DNA of 64,000 nt from Petunia secreta (Eukaryota > Streptophyta > Magnoliopsida > Solanales > Solanaceae), in NCBI GenBank assembly GCA_029990175.1, contig JARKIP010000065.1, positions 4,840,501 through 4,904,500 on the forward strand, written 5' to 3'. The number at the start of each line of letters is the position of its first letter. Within the stretch, counting starts at the first letter, position 1. This document shows, piece by piece, positions 10,938 to 22,942 of this stretch. Under the pieces are notes generated by a model. That model was not told where the DNA came from. It searched no databases and saw only the letters and a program-made list of their open reading frames with translations. The translations under genes were made by a program, and so were the position numbers.

Positions 10938-12985
10938 TGAAACGACCTTAGGTAGTCGTTTCGAGAGGAAGGACTCAGATTGATGTGCCGATAATTTTAA
11001 AATATTTGTAGGGTCCATTAGGACCTGTATGTAAAATTTAAGCTAAATCAGACCTCGTTTGGTAGGCATCAGAAGAATGTTTCAGTTTTCGTGGGCGATA
11101 AATCTTAAAAGAAAATTTTCGAGCTCGATTTGGTGAATAAGCTCCGATTTGAAATTAGAAAGCGTCGATGGGTTTGTATGATTATTTTTGACCTGTAAGA
11201 ACTTTCGAAAGTGAATTCTGAGGTCGTTCAGATAGTTTCCACTAAAATCCCGAATGTTAAAGAATTTGATCTTTTCCATTTAATTCGCATCTTGAGTTTC
11301 GGAAATCCAATTCGAGATCCGTCTTAGCGAGTACGTCACATAAATTTTTTGTAACTTGCTTGAGGAATTTTAGATTATTCTTAATTTTGTAGGATTGCGT
11401 TTTAATTTTTGTCACAATATCAAGCTTTCAGAAAAAAGAAAAGAAAAGATAAAAGAAAAGTAAAGAAAGAAAAAGGGAAAAAGAAAAGTAACTAAGGGGA
11501 GCCCGTGACTTACATTTAAGGAATAGAAACCAGAAATGAGAAATGAAACAGAGAACGTAGACGAAAGAAAAAAATCAGAAAAGGGAGAAAGGAAAGGAAA
11601 AAGAGAAGGGAAAGAAAGGATTTTCATCCCGAAACATCCATGTAATCGTGTTAATTCATAATTTCAGTTTATTACGTGTGTTTGAATATATTTTAACGGA
11701 AGAAATTGGGATATTAGACATCGTTCTAATTAGTTAAATTGATAGTTTAAAGTGTTAATTGTACACTGATAATGAAATTGATTATAAATTCGATCTCAAA
11801 GAGTAATGGACAACCCATAAATATAATTTATTAAGAGTTCTGTTATGTGATTTTGGACCATGTACATAGGCCTGGAGTGCATATCGCGTATGCGAATCAG
11901 GTACCGGGTTCCTACCCGGATTGCTCTAAAACATAAGGAATGAAGCCTTTAGCCTGTTTTTAATATATTATTCCGCTTATTGAATAGAGCGGGATCGTTT
12001 GGCAATGAATCCAAAGGAAAAATCGGTTATTGAACAACAGTGCTACTTTAGAACAAGGTAAGTGATTATATCCATTTCTTTGGGGGCCTTTGGCCTTATG
12101 GATAATCTACCACATGTTCCCTACGTGCGTAGCTGCCGATAGGCGTACTTATTACGCCTTAGCTTCGGATTTACATTTTATATTATATATTATGCCCTGT
12201 TGTTAGTATTGCATCGACCATATGCGCATTGTACTCCAATTATGAGCTTGATATGTACTTCCTGGCAGTCGATGAGAGTCTCGCGTCGATGATGGTTATT
12301 AGTGCATATACTTCTCGGCGGTCGATGAGGGTCCCGTGCCACTGAAGGGTTATCATTTCATATACTTCCTGGTAGTCAATGAGAGTCCTGTGCCGGAGAA
12401 GGGCTATTATTACATATATCACCTGGTAGACGATTAGGGTCCCGCGCCAGAGATAGAGTTCGGGTACATGTGACTCCATTGCATCATGACACATTCATTT
12501 AATATCTTTGTATGTGTTTTGAGAGCTGTATGGATTTGTTGTATTAGTTATTTGTGAATGAGTTATCTGGTTGACTATTATGGCTTCTGTTTCCCAGGAG
12601 TAGGAGTATTCCGCTTCAATTGGTCATATACTGAGTGCAGGAGTATTTCGTTTCAGCTTTATAGCCAGCTTTTATTCAAGATGTACCAGTTTTATGTTTA
12701 TTATCTCAGTTGTATTTTGCTCCCTTCAGGAGATGTTTATACTATTTGTATTCTTATATATCTATTTAGATAACCCTAAACCTAGTACATTGGAGAGTCA
12801 ACTGTCACTTCTTTTATACATCCTATGTACAATTATGTTCATGTGTCTTTAGGTCTAATATCTTATCTAAAAAAAGTTTTATGTTTTTTTTTTTTTTTGA
12901 ATTCAATTCAGAAGGGTTCGACCGACGGGTCTATGGGAGGATGTCGGGTGCCCGCACGACCTAGCTAGAAATCTGGGTCGTGTCG
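10938..12985 (+). repeat. Gypsy-D 3' LTR
   Basis: It starts TGAAACGACC after the polypurine tract and ends CTGGGTCGTGTCG, matching the 5' LTR end with the terminal A changed to G. The length of about 2,048 bp is large, but in the range of chromovirus LTRs. About 11430-11640 is a purine-rich (GAAA/AAG) stretch. The region 12595-12670 contains minisatellite units of the 5' LTR type in place of unique sequence found at 7454-7590. Confidence 0.72.
12250..12466 (+). repeat. Second LTR minisatellite, about 54 bp unit
   Basis: Four imperfect copies have a core of TATACTTCCTGGCAGTCGAT followed by GAGGGTCCCGTGCC. They occupy the LTR position where the 5' LTR has the unrelated GAGTATTCCGC array. Confidence 0.85.
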
Positions 12986-13751
12986 CACCTTCTCTGATAA
13001 CCACTGGATTTTCTGTCACACTGGCGGCTTTTCTCTTTTCCTTGGCTGCCTGAGGAGCAAAGGTGGCCTAACCATCTTAAGCCGACCTTTTCTTTTCTGC
13101 TGGTATGACATCAGGTTCAGCATTGTCCTTCTCCAACTCCTGGGCAGGTTTTTCTTGCCTCCAATTTCATCTTTGCTTCTGTTTATCTTTGCCATCTGTT
13201 GGTTTCCTTGGTGGTTGGCCTCCGGCTCCACCTCCTCTGCCCTTGGATGCTTGTTTTGCACCTACCATTTTTCCAACTAAGCGCCTGCACAAATATCAAG
13301 TAAAATCAGCCATGGGGTGCAAACAAGTCGATCAAGATAGCTAGAAACTAGCCCCTTTCAAGATTTGATTTTAGTTCACTTGGTACGCACGCACCCCTCA
13401 CTTAAAGCTCAAGTGTATTTCACTATTAAATAATTTATGCTAATGGTAAAATCATTGAGTCATTTGTGAGGTAATCAGACTTCCCTCACGTGTACCTCTT
13501 AGTTTCAATGATATCTTGTATTTAAAATCGACAAAGTGTGCAAAACGGGGTTCCTACACCCCAAACTTATGCTATTCTCTATCACAAAGCATGTAGAAGC
13601 ATTAAATAAAGCGAGACAAAGAAGGCAGCCCATAATTTACAACACGGGGCAGCTGCTCATGTTACTTGTGTACAAAACTCCGTTCTGTGTGTGAGATGTG
13701 CATTGAGTGTCATTCAAGCAACGTGCCTTAAACGCTACACCAAGCCATAAT
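12986..13751. other. Unclassified segment between Gypsy-D and the Tat tandem
   Basis: Read on the minus strand there is a short reading frame near 13016-13270 whose start is glycine/arginine/lysine-rich, followed by frame breaks. Its upstream sequence contains a 'GCATAAGTTTGGGGTGTAGG' stretch of the kind seen in retrotransposon untranslated regions. It is probably a fragment of another element on the minus strand, but no diagnostic domain is visible. Confidence 0.35.
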
Positions 13752-14231
13752 TGTATGGCAAAAATACGCCACCTATTATTACGGGGATACGGGTCCAAGT
13801 GGTGAGACTAGACTTATCCTACAAGTTACCGAGCACAGAGGATACACGTCTGTTCTACGAGTTACGACCGATTAGGTAGTACGTGTGTAGGATGCAAGTC
13901 ATATATCCCGTCGTCTTAGGTTTACAGTCTCCTAGTTAAGGTTTCGTATACACCACCGCCTTAAGTTTATAGGCCCATGCTCTTTATTATTCTTTGTATT
14001 TTACCATAATTAGGACTTGTAATCTCTATTATAGATACACATCCTCACAATTTATTGTACATCAAGTGATTCACATTGAATCCGACTATTCTCAAGGAAT
14101 AAAATCTTTAGTTTCTTGTCTATTATTTTCCTCGCTATTTACTTACTTTTTCATTGTATTTTACTGTATTGCTTGTGAACCATTCATAAATTTAATTGTT
14201 TAACCTAGAAGTACAATTATCGGCATAAACA
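13752..14231 (+). repeat. Tat-A LTR1 (subtype 1)
   Basis: Starts TGTATGGCAAAAATACGCCA and ends CGGCATAAACA, directly before the primer site. Length is 480 bp. It carries the subtype-1 diagnostic TTCTACGAGTTACGA. The TATA region is decayed (TATTATAGATAC near 14030) compared with TATAAAT in LTR2, LTR3, LTR4 and LTR5. Confidence 0.9.
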
Positions 14232-14252
14232 GTTTGGTGCCCACCGTGGGGC
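14232..14252 (+). other. Tat-A1 primer-binding site
   Basis: GTTTGGTGCCCACCGTGGGG directly follows LTR1. The same motif follows LTR2 (21032) and, on the minus strand, LTR5 of Tat-C (about 39490-39510). The matching tRNA was not identified by eye. Confidence 0.75.
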
Positions 14253-14292
14253 ACAGGAAATTGTAGGTATTCTACGAGGAAAAAGCACAGTT

Positions 14293-15780
14293 ATGTCGGA
14301 CGGCAGTAGAAACATCCCAAAGAACACTACTAATGCAGTAGACGAGTCTATACAGGATCCTAGCGATCCCAACGTGCAGCCAAAGGATCCTACCAAGGAG
14401 CCAATCCATGTAGCCAGCGACAGCAAAGACGATCAATCACGCAAAGGTAATTCTGAGTTCAGAGGTTTCCTTGTTAATCTCCTCAAAACCTTATTAGAAC
14501 GAGAAGAGAAGAACTCGATCAACATGGTCAAGGGCATACCTTAAAAGGTAGGGGCAATGATCGGTGGATCGGCTCAGAGGCCAGCATCCCCCCGAGGACC
14601 AGCCCCAATGAACAATACACCAGCATCCTCTTCTAATTACATACTCTATATGGACGCCGCTTCTGGAGGCCAACCGACAATCAATAATCAAGACCTCAAA
14701 GGAACACCTATCATTCAGGACATCCTAAAGGAGATGAAGGCCATCCATGATTGGATCGGTAACGTACCGGGTGCTCTTCCCCAAATTACTACCGTAGATG
14801 TTCAAAAGTTTTATAAATATGCTTACAAAGCAAGCGCTGCACCTATCCGCGTACAAAAGCACTTCTGCCTGCCAGATAACTTAAAGTACGACGGGACGAC
14901 AGATCCGGAGGAGCATATTGATGCATACTATACAGCCGTCAAAAGCAACAAAATCTCAGAGGAAGAAATTCAATCTGCTCTAGGGAAGAGGTTAGGCTCG
15001 ACCTTGACTAAGGGTGCTCTTGCTTGGTACACTCAGCTACTAATGGGGTCCATCGAATCATTCACCCAGATGCAAGATTTGTTAAAGAAAGTGCATTTTG
15101 GTGCCAGTAAGTGGGAGAAGCGCATGGAGGACTTCTTCGAGGTTCAATAGTGCGACGATAAGCTGCTAAAAGACTACTTTGAAATGTTCCAGAGGGAATG
15201 CATGAAGCTTCCTCCAACTCCTGACAACATTGCTGTGGTAGCTTTTGGAAGGATCTTGAATTCCAAAGGGTCGCTAGCTACTAGGGAGTTGCAGTGGCAT
15301 CTAGCTCAGCACCCTGTGAAAACATGGAACGCTTTGCATCAAAGATACACCAAGAAGCTGTGCTTGGAGACTGAATTATCCTAAGCCCCCATTGAAGAAG
15401 CACGCCCAATCGCCGAAGACATCGTCCAGCAAGGACATAAATGGGGATATATTGAAAAACCTAAAGTTGCAGACAAGAGAAAATAGAGTAGTAGAGACTA
15501 CAGGGATGACTTTTCTAGGCCAATCGAAAAGCGGGAGGACAATAGGAAGGCCCCGACGCCACCTCACAAGGGGTCACTCAGGATAGATTGGGTACCGATA
15601 GGTTTGAAGAAATAGGATTGCGCAACAACACCGTGGAGTTTGTGGGGATCACATGAAGGATGCCCAAGTGTGTTAGCCCAGCAACATGAGGGCGAACTTG
15701 GCAGAATAAACAAAAATCTTTATTGCGACTTTCATAGGATCATGGACATGAGACTGCTGGTTGCAGGGCCCTGATCTTAG
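14293..15780 (+). pseudogene. gag: Tat-A1 Gag
   Basis: It begins with ATG at 14293 (MSDGSRNIPKN...). A stop breaks the frame at 14542-14544, and the next open part is 14557-15150, holding the Gag core (LPDNLKYDGTTDPEEHIDAY, LTKGALAWYTQL). A TAG at 15148 interrupts it and the frame continues from 15184 with conserved Gag sequence to 15384. A degenerate zinc-finger-like stretch (C-F-H...H...C pattern) is visible near 15720-15770. There is little doubt about identity. Three or more breaks make it non-functional. Confidence 0.85.
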
Positions 15781-15805
15781 AAGTGAATCTACTTAGTAAA
15801 GGCTT

Positions 15806-16123
15806 TTGAAGGACCTACTTACTGATAAGGGAAAGCAGACTTATGCCAAAAGCGTGATTCCAGAGGGACCCCCAAACCACCGAAGCCTAAGAGGGTCCAT
15901 AAACGTAATAGTCAGTGACTCAAAGCACGGTGAGGTAGCGCCCGATGAGGACTATGCCGGAGATGAGATGATCTTATTCAGTGACGAGGACAACACTAGT
16001 GGGAATACTCCTCACCACGATGCCATGGTCATAACGCTCCGATTAGAGGATACAGACATCAAGTGCGTCCGAGTCGACGCTGGCAGTACAGTGAACCTCA
16101 TTAAATTGGACACCTGCAGGTGA
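15806..16123 (+). pseudogene. Tat-A1 aspartic protease fragment
   Basis: The open frame shows the pre-protease linker (LLTDKGKQTYAK) and then HHDAMVITLRLEDTDIKCVRV followed by DAGSTVNLI, the D-x-G-S catalytic motif of retropepsins. The frame breaks at 16123. Protease-like sequence continues in other frames to about 16430, followed by a short acidic end and a stop near 16535. Where RT should begin there is instead the non-coding block shared with Tat-A2. Confidence 0.8.
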
Positions 16124-16539
16124 TGGGATTCGAAGGCAAAATGGTGCCGTATGTCTATACACTGGCAGACTTTAACAACTCATGCGAAAAATATGTCGTG
16201 GAGGTTAGCCTTGCTATAGACGTCCCAAGGGCAGATTATGTTTCATCCTTTTCAATTAATCAAAGGAGGAGTCCTATATAATGCGATCATAGGATGACCG
16301 TGGATTTTCCAAGTCACAGCAGTGCCTTCTACTTGGCATATAAAACTCAAGTACCCTACCAAGTAGGGAATAAAAGAGATAAACCGAGATTAGATGGCAG
16401 CAAGGGAATGCTACACGACAGCGATCCTAAGAGAATCTAACCCCGAACTGGCACCAGAGGCATACCTTCCCGACACCGATGAAGACTCCAAAACCTTAAT
16501 CGACAAAAATTACGATTCCGATTGTTCAATTTATTGATG

Positions 16540-17361
16540 TGTTTTTCTTTTCACCATTTACTTTTATTCTCTAGTTTCTTTTAATTTTGATTGTATTATT
16601 TTCATTCTCATCAACTATGTTACGGGTTCTCACCCACAATAGTTCAGACACTGCACCCCTATTATCAATAAACTATTATCTTACTTAATCAGTCTTACTA
16701 TACAACTCAGATCCATCTACGATCCAATATTCATAGCCCCGACCAAACTCAAGTTGACGTTATACACTTACTTTTCTGGACAAAAGTAGGGTAAACTACT
16801 CGCTTAGAGCTAGACCACGTCTAGCTCAGCCACCAGGCATTATTCGTAAGTTGAACTCGTCATTTCAAAAAATTTGAACCTATATGTCGGTGGGGACGCC
16901 CGCCTGCATAGTGCCAGAAAGTCTTAAAATACTCGAATATACAAGCAAAGATGTTCTAGTTGGAACACAAAAATTCCCTATTCGCACATGAGCTAAAGAC
17001 GTCCCATTGTGGGCGCAAAACAGTCATCTATCGCGGACGCAATTCAAGCTACCAAACACTAGCGCATGCAATGGACGTAATTGCCTGAGCGGGCTCACTG
17101 ATAAATGTTCTAGATATTAGAACATACAGGATGTCCGCCGCCTAACCTTTAGGTGCATACGCTCATGAAGGCACGATTAGGAAAGATATTACTTAATAAA
17201 TTATTTACGGCAGAAACTATAATTATCACAAACAAATTAACAAGTAATTCAAGTTAAAAGCCTCAAAACTGGCCAAAAACATATTATAAACACCCGCAAA
17301 ACACGAGCAATTTTTCAAAATTTAGATGCAAGAAAATCTTAAGCGTCAAAGGGTGGGGTTT
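16540..17361 (+). other. Tat-A1 conserved non-coding block between protease and antisense ORF
   Basis: Bases about 16735-17010 match Tat-A2 (about 23330-23600) and, in reverse complement, Tat-C (about 34860-35110). Shared landmarks include ACAAAAGTAGGGTAAACTAC, ATTCGTAAGTTGAACTCGT and GTGCCAGAAAGTCTTAAA. Conservation in copies that otherwise differ suggests a functional untranslated segment, for example a terminator or packaging region. This role is inference. Confidence 0.6.
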
Positions 17362-19896
17362 CTATTCCTCTCTCGAGGGACTCCCTTCGGCGGCAACACT
17401 CCGCGAAGGACCTGTTTCATCAACTGCAGGCCCCCCAACCAATGCTTCATCTCCTTTGTTGCCACTAACCTCTTCAGACCTTTCTTCAAGGTCGGACCCT
17501 ATCTAAGCATCTGCTTGGGCCACAATCTCGGTCAACAAAGCAATCTCAGCCTCCAGGTCCACATTAGGGTCGTCACAGACCCAGAGAAAGGTGGCAAGAG
17601 CTGTTGCAATGTTAGTACGGTCAACTTTAGCTATGCGATGAGCATTTATGTCATTCATCTGTTCCTCCCTGAGATGACCATCATTGCAAAGCCTGTCGCG
17701 AACCCTCTCCAGGGACGCACTTTGCTTTTCAGGCTGTCATTCTCATCTTGAATGAAGGGAGAAAAGCCCCTAGCATCATAGACACTCTTTTCAGCAGAAT
17801 CGATTCTCTCATCTACCCCAGTCAGCTTTTGTTGCAGAGCCTCCATAGCCGCTTCCAGACGGATCGCATTCTTACACTGAAGCTGCTTTGAAACTTTGGC
17901 CTCTATAAGAGAAAATTGGAGGGTTTCCACAGTCTGTTTGTGCTTACGAATCTTATTGATCAATGCTTCATCAAGGTTCTTACTTCTCAAAGTCTCCATT
18001 TTATAGGCTCTGTGTGTGGTATAAAGCTCCCTTCTCAGCCGTTCAACTTCATCCATAAAAGGCTACAGGCTAGCGACTTGTCCTAGCAGGGCTTCATTCT
18101 CCTCTTTCAGGTTCTCATCCGAGCCTCCTCGATAGAGTATATCATGATAAACCATCAGCCCCTAGACGAATATTGGAACAAGTATTTAGCAGAGGGAAAG
18201 TAAGGATTCAACTTGTTAAGTGCCGAAAAATGGGGAAAGAAAGTTTACATGAAGAGAGCACCAAGCGATGATCTTAAGCAGCTTCTGATGGCTATAACCA
18301 ACAAGATGTCTTTTCTCATTAAGACATATTAACTCAACGGTGTGGTCTGTCACAAACCTTAGGGGTCTTGAACATGTTAACTCCCGCAGCATTTGGAATA
18401 ACAACCTCGTGGGCCCCTTTCTCAGGTTTAGTTCAACATCTACACCCACGTCCACTTCCTTATTAGGAAGGCGCTAGAAAGAGTTGGTCATCTCAGGACC
18501 GGTGGCGTTGTGATGAGATCCATATGTATACTAAAGATATTTACTTGTGGAGTGCATGAAGAAATCACACTAGCAAAATACGGAACAAAGGACTGACCTG
18601 GTGATTGGGGCTCGAGGGGTACGGATGGTAACACCACCTCCTCCTCCGCACCGGCTTCTTCTTCGGCCTCAGGGCCTTTATCTATCAAATGTCTGTGCTT
18701 TCGCGTAGATGGGCTAGATTCAATAGCAGCAGAGGAATGAGTCTCAACGGCCTCAAGCTCAGGTACTCGGGGGACTTCGCCCTCACCATCAAAAATCAAC
18801 AAGGGCTCATTAACAACCACCACATTGTCAAGCTTGGAAAGCCTCTTTCTCTTTGAAGAGCGGGAGTTGCTCGCCAACTCAATAATTCTCCCTTCAGACG
18901 CTTGAACATCAGGCAAGGGAGCAATGTACAGGGTAGCAATCTTAATCTATTTCAGCGGGGGAATTTCACGATGGGAGAACCTTGAGATAAAGATGAAGTA
19001 ATGAAGACAGTGGAAGCCGAGGATCAAAGGAGAAGTTTAGAAGAGTTGATTTACTATGGTCCTTTGCCCGCCAACCATTTGCATCAGCCAGGGCTGTGAA
19101 AGTCATTGAAGTAGGAGGGTTTCTTGCAAAGATCACAGTGATCCACATGGTTAACTCATAACCAGTTAATTGTATAGCAGTCACAGAATTCACTACAAAG
19201 GATGAAAATTTTGTTTGAAGAATGGACAGACACGGAGTGTGCTAAAATAACGGCGCAGAAACTTACATCTTATGTTAAAGACCTCTAGATAGGGAAGAGA
19301 TGAAACTATGTCTGGTGTCCGCACCGCCACGTAACGATGGAACCAACTGCGGATTTGGAGTTTTCACTATTAGAAACCATGCCTTTCTTCCCCCGTTTGA
19401 TGAACATCAACATGCCTACTTTGTGGAGACGGGGACAGTGGAAAGTGGGGAGATTCCAGAAGGAAAACTTTACCCTGGCATGATTCACTAAATCATTTAA
19501 CACAGCCACCAATCACCAAATAGAGGGCCCTACTTGACCAGTCAGATATTTTATTGACAAAATATCTCTTCAATAATCGAATGAACACGCTCGTTGAGAC
19601 GTAAAGTGAAAGGGTATGTGTGGACCACCGAATAACCATCATGATGGGAGGAATTCTGTCTTCAGAAGTAAGGACAATAATGTCTATGATATCAGGCCAC
19701 TTACAATCAAACCTGACATGGGTTATGTCGTTGCGCATAACTTCAGACGATAGCACTTAATAGAAAGGTTGCTATTTTCACCTTCTTGCTTGGGTGTCTG
19801 ATCTTGCATTCGGCCATCACCTTCAAAGCTAAAAGTTGCTGGAGTATAATCTTAGGTTGTGAAGTTTGCGGGAAGAAAGTTTGGTCCTTGGGCCAT
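17362..19896 (-). pseudogene. Tat-A1 antisense ORF, PF04195-like protein with coiled coil
   Basis: It reads opposite to the element. Start ATG at 19896 (MAQGPNFLPANF) and stop at 17362-17364. In order, the pieces are: an N-terminal region; a 'putative gypsy-type transposon' (PF04195-like) domain around 19300-19760; a linker with basic and acidic runs (18488-18916, KKRK-like and AEEEAGAEEE); a coiled coil rich in E, K, L and R (17655-18056); and an acidic tail ending GSPSREE. Frame shifts and stops break it. Introns are possible, so some apparent breaks may be splice sites. The function of this family is unknown. Confidence 0.65.
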
Positions 19897-20336
19897 GGTA
19901 AGGGATAGAATTGTTGTTAAGACTGGAAGAAGGTTGTCTTTTGAAGAAAACCTCTTGAACAATTTGAAGATCGATAAAAACCTCGATAATTATGGCATAT
20001 AGGATTCTTGGATGGGAAGCTGAACAATCTCGGTCACATGGGATCGTGATTATGTGGGATCATGATTATGTGGGATCATGATTATTGAAGTTTACGTAAC
20101 GTGTATCCCAATAATTACGGGATATGAACAAAACAGTGGCAGCACAGGGAAGATACGTAAAAAAACCCCTCCAATCACGGAGTTACACGTCATTGTACTA
20201 AAGAATTTGCAATCAATGCAATGCATGTGAAGAGAAAGGGAATGAGTATCGGGTATTGTCACACCTTTACGTCTTCTATCATGCCTCTTTCACTTCCTGA
20301 CTGCTCACATCAGCACTTAGCAAGTGAAAGGCTGGC

Positions 20337-21031
20337 TGTATGGGCAAAAATACACCACCTATTATCATGGGGATACGAGTCCAGCTGGCGAGACTAGACT
20401 TATCCTACAAGTCATTAGGCATAGAGGATACACACCTATTCTACGAGTTACGATCGTTCAAGTGATACGGGCATAGGATGCAAGGTATACATCCCCCCGC
20501 CTTAGGTTTACAGTCTCGTAGTTAGAGTTTTGTATACACCACCAGCTTGAGTGTATAGACCAATGGCCATTATTAGTCCAGCTGGCAAGACTAGACTTAT
20601 CTTACAAGTCATCGGGCACAAAGGATACACGCCCGCTCTTGGAGCCAACGATTGTTTATAGGTGGCACGGATATAGGACGCATATCCCGTCGCCTAGTGT
20701 TTAAAGTCTCCTAGTTAGGTTTTAGCATATACTACCTCCTTGAGTTATAGAGCCATAGCCTTATTAGCTTTTGTATTTCTTTATTCAATACTGGGTATCA
20801 CTACTATAAATGCCCGTCCTTACATTGAATTGTACATCATGCGATTTACCACGTAATTCGGCTATTGTCGAGAAATAAGAATTACTCTGCCTTTCTATTA
20901 ATTATTTCGTCTTGTTGATTCACTACTGCTTTCATTATATTTACGTACTTTTCCATTGTGATTACTGTATTGCTTATGAACACAACTATAATTAATTGTT
21001 TAACCTACACATACTATTTTAAGCATAACCA
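20337..21031 (+). repeat. Tat-A LTR2, chimeric middle LTR
   Basis: Starts TGTATGGGC and ends AAGCATAACCA, then the primer site. At 695 bp it is about 190-215 bp longer than LTR1 and LTR3 because of a tandem duplication (20379-20575 and 20576-20772). The first unit is subtype 1 (TTCTACGAGTTACGA) and the second is subtype 3 (CTTGGAGCCAACGA, ATAGGACGCAT). It serves as 3' LTR of Tat-A1 and 5' LTR of Tat-A2. Confidence 0.9.
20805..20811 (+). promoter_or_regulatory. LTR2 TATA box
   Basis: TATAAAT in the context CACTACTATAAATGCCC, at the place equivalent to the TATA boxes of LTR3, LTR4 and LTR5. Confidence 0.65.
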
Positions 21032-21093
21032 GTTTGGCGTCCACCGTGGGGCACAGGAAATTGTAGGTATTCTATGAAGGAAAAGGCACAATC

Positions 21094-22480
21094 ATGTTTG
21101 ACGACGATAGCATTCCAAAGAATACGGCAGACACAATAGACGAGTCCGCAAAGGATACCTATGATCCCAGCGTACAACCTAAGGATCTCGTTGAACAGCC
21201 GTAAGAGTCTTCCTAGGAACCGATCCCTATTGCAGTAATAGGGAAGGAGATCGATCGCTGGAAGGTAATCCCGAGTTCAGAAATTTCATTATTAATCTCA
21301 TCAAAACCATGTCAAAATAGGCAGAACAGAACTCGAACAACGTGATTGAAGAGGTATCTCGAAAGCTAGGAGCAATATTTGCTGGATCGTCTCAGAGGCC
21401 AGGATCCCCGTGAGGACCAGCGACCATGAACAATTCACTAGCATCCGTTCCTAGCCAGAGGCTCAACATGGATATCGCCCCTGGAGGCTCGTCAACAACC
21501 AAGAACTCAAAGGTTCTCTTGTCATTCAGGACCTCATAAAAGAGATGAAGGACTTCCACGAATGAATTGGGAATGTGCCGAGTGCTCCACCCCAAGTTAA
21601 CATGGTAGATGAGCAGAAGTCTTACAAACATGCCTACAAAAAAGTGCACACTAATTCGCATACCAAAGCACTTCAGCTTGCCGGATAAATTGAAGTATGA
21701 CGGAACGACTATCCCGGACGAGCATATTGCTGCGTATTACACAGCCGTGAAGAGTAACGAGATTACCGAGGAAGAAATTCAGTCTACTCTAGAGAAGAGA
21801 TGTGGCTCGACCCTGATTAAAGGGGACCTCGCTTGGTAGCTGTGGGATCTATCGAATCATTCACTCAGATGCAAGACTTTTTCAAGAAAGCGCATTCGGG
21901 TGCCCGCAAGCGGGAGAAGTGCAGGGAAGATATCTTTGAGATACAACAACAGGACAACGAGCTGCTAAAGGACTACCTTGACAGATTTTGGAAGGAACAC
22001 ATAGAGCTTCCTCCAGTTCCTGACAACATCGCTGTGGTAGACTTCGGAAAGAGTTTGAATTCAAAGGGATCATTGGACATCAGGGAGTTGCAGTATAGTT
22101 TAACCCATCACCCAGTGACCACATGGAGCACGTTGCACCACAGGTACACTGAGAAGCTTCGCCTTGAGCCCAGAGAATTATCCGCCCCCGAGGAAATTTG
22201 ACCAGCCATCCAAGACGTCATCCGTCAAGGACAGAAATAGGGATATGTGGAGGAACTTCGAGCGGGAGACAATGGGAAGCGGAATAGGAGAGTTTATAGG
22301 GATGCTTTCCTAAAGTAGAATAGGCGAGATTATAGGGAAGTCATGTGTTTGTTGAATAAGGGTTATCTCAAAGACCTGCTCACCGATAGAGGAAGACAAA
22401 CTTTCACAAAAAACGAGAACTAAGATGGACCGCCAGATCTACCTGACCCTAAGAGGTCCATCAATGTCATAATTGAAGGT
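21094..22480 (+). pseudogene. gag: Tat-A2 Gag
   Basis: ATG at 21094 starts an N-terminal region related to Tat-A1 Gag (ENT and DPSVQPKD-like pieces). The Gag core is open in 21609-21839 (LPDKLKYDGTTIPDEHIAAY) and continues in 21833-22201 (LLKDYLDRFWKEHIELP, YTEKLRLEPRELSAP). The overlap of these two frames marks a small indel near 21835. In-frame stops occur at the N-terminus (near 21202 and 21318) and after 22201. Same family and length as Tat-A1 Gag. Confidence 0.85.
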
Positions 22481-22486
22481 CCAACA

Positions 22487-22942
22487 TTGCTCAAAGGGTC
22501 GAACGACAGTGAGGTAGCACCCCCTAAGGATCGCACAAGAGATGAGACGATTATGTTCAGCAAAGAGGATAGCATCTGTCACAATGCTCCACACCATGAT
22601 GCCTTAGTTATAACACTCACGATGGAAGATACGGACGTCAAAAACGTCATAGATGATGCCGGTAGCACCATAAACCTCATCAGATTGAATACATTACAGG
22701 AGAGGGGGTTTGAGGACAGAATTGTACTGTGTGTCTACACGCTCGATGGCTTCAATAACTCTTGTAAAAGATCCATCAGCGAAGTTAACCTTACTGATCA
22801 CCTGTCAGGTGCAGATTATGTTTCATGTTTTCAGGTAATCAGAGGGGGGAGTACCTTACAACGCAATTGTTTGGCGGCCATGGATCCATCAAGTCAAAGC
22901 GGTACCATCTACATGGCACCAAAAACTGAAATAGCCTACTAA
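22487..22942 (+). pseudogene. Tat-A2 aspartic protease fragment
   Basis: The open frame shows HHDALVITLTMEDTDVKNVI followed by DDAGSTINLI, so the D-x-G-S motif is kept, and then the C-terminal protease part (YTLDGFNNSCKRSISEVNL). After the stop the sequence continues in another frame to an end like that of Tat-A1 (AARECYTT..., then D-rich end at about 23098). RT is absent at the same place as in Tat-A1. Confidence 0.8.

Larger units (their letters stand above)
6169..12985 (+). mobile_element. Decayed chromovirus-like Ty3/Gypsy element (Gypsy-D)
   Basis: A tRNA-iMet-type primer site follows the first LTR. A gag relic is present. The sequence before the second LTR (GTTCGAGGACGAACGAGA, then AAGTGGAGGAGAATG) is like the end of plant Tekay/Del-type chromoviruses. 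The internal region is only about 3.05 kb, and I found no RT, RNase H or integrase motif in it, so pol is largely deleted or the element is non-autonomous. All frames are broken. The left LTR is truncated and the two LTRs differ in their minisatellite content, so they may not be an original pair. Confidence 0.7.

Noticed and set aside
13105..13344. Possible secreted cysteine-rich peptide (79 codons)
   Set aside because: Overlaps a minus-strand coding relic, has no proper signal-peptide layout and no context.
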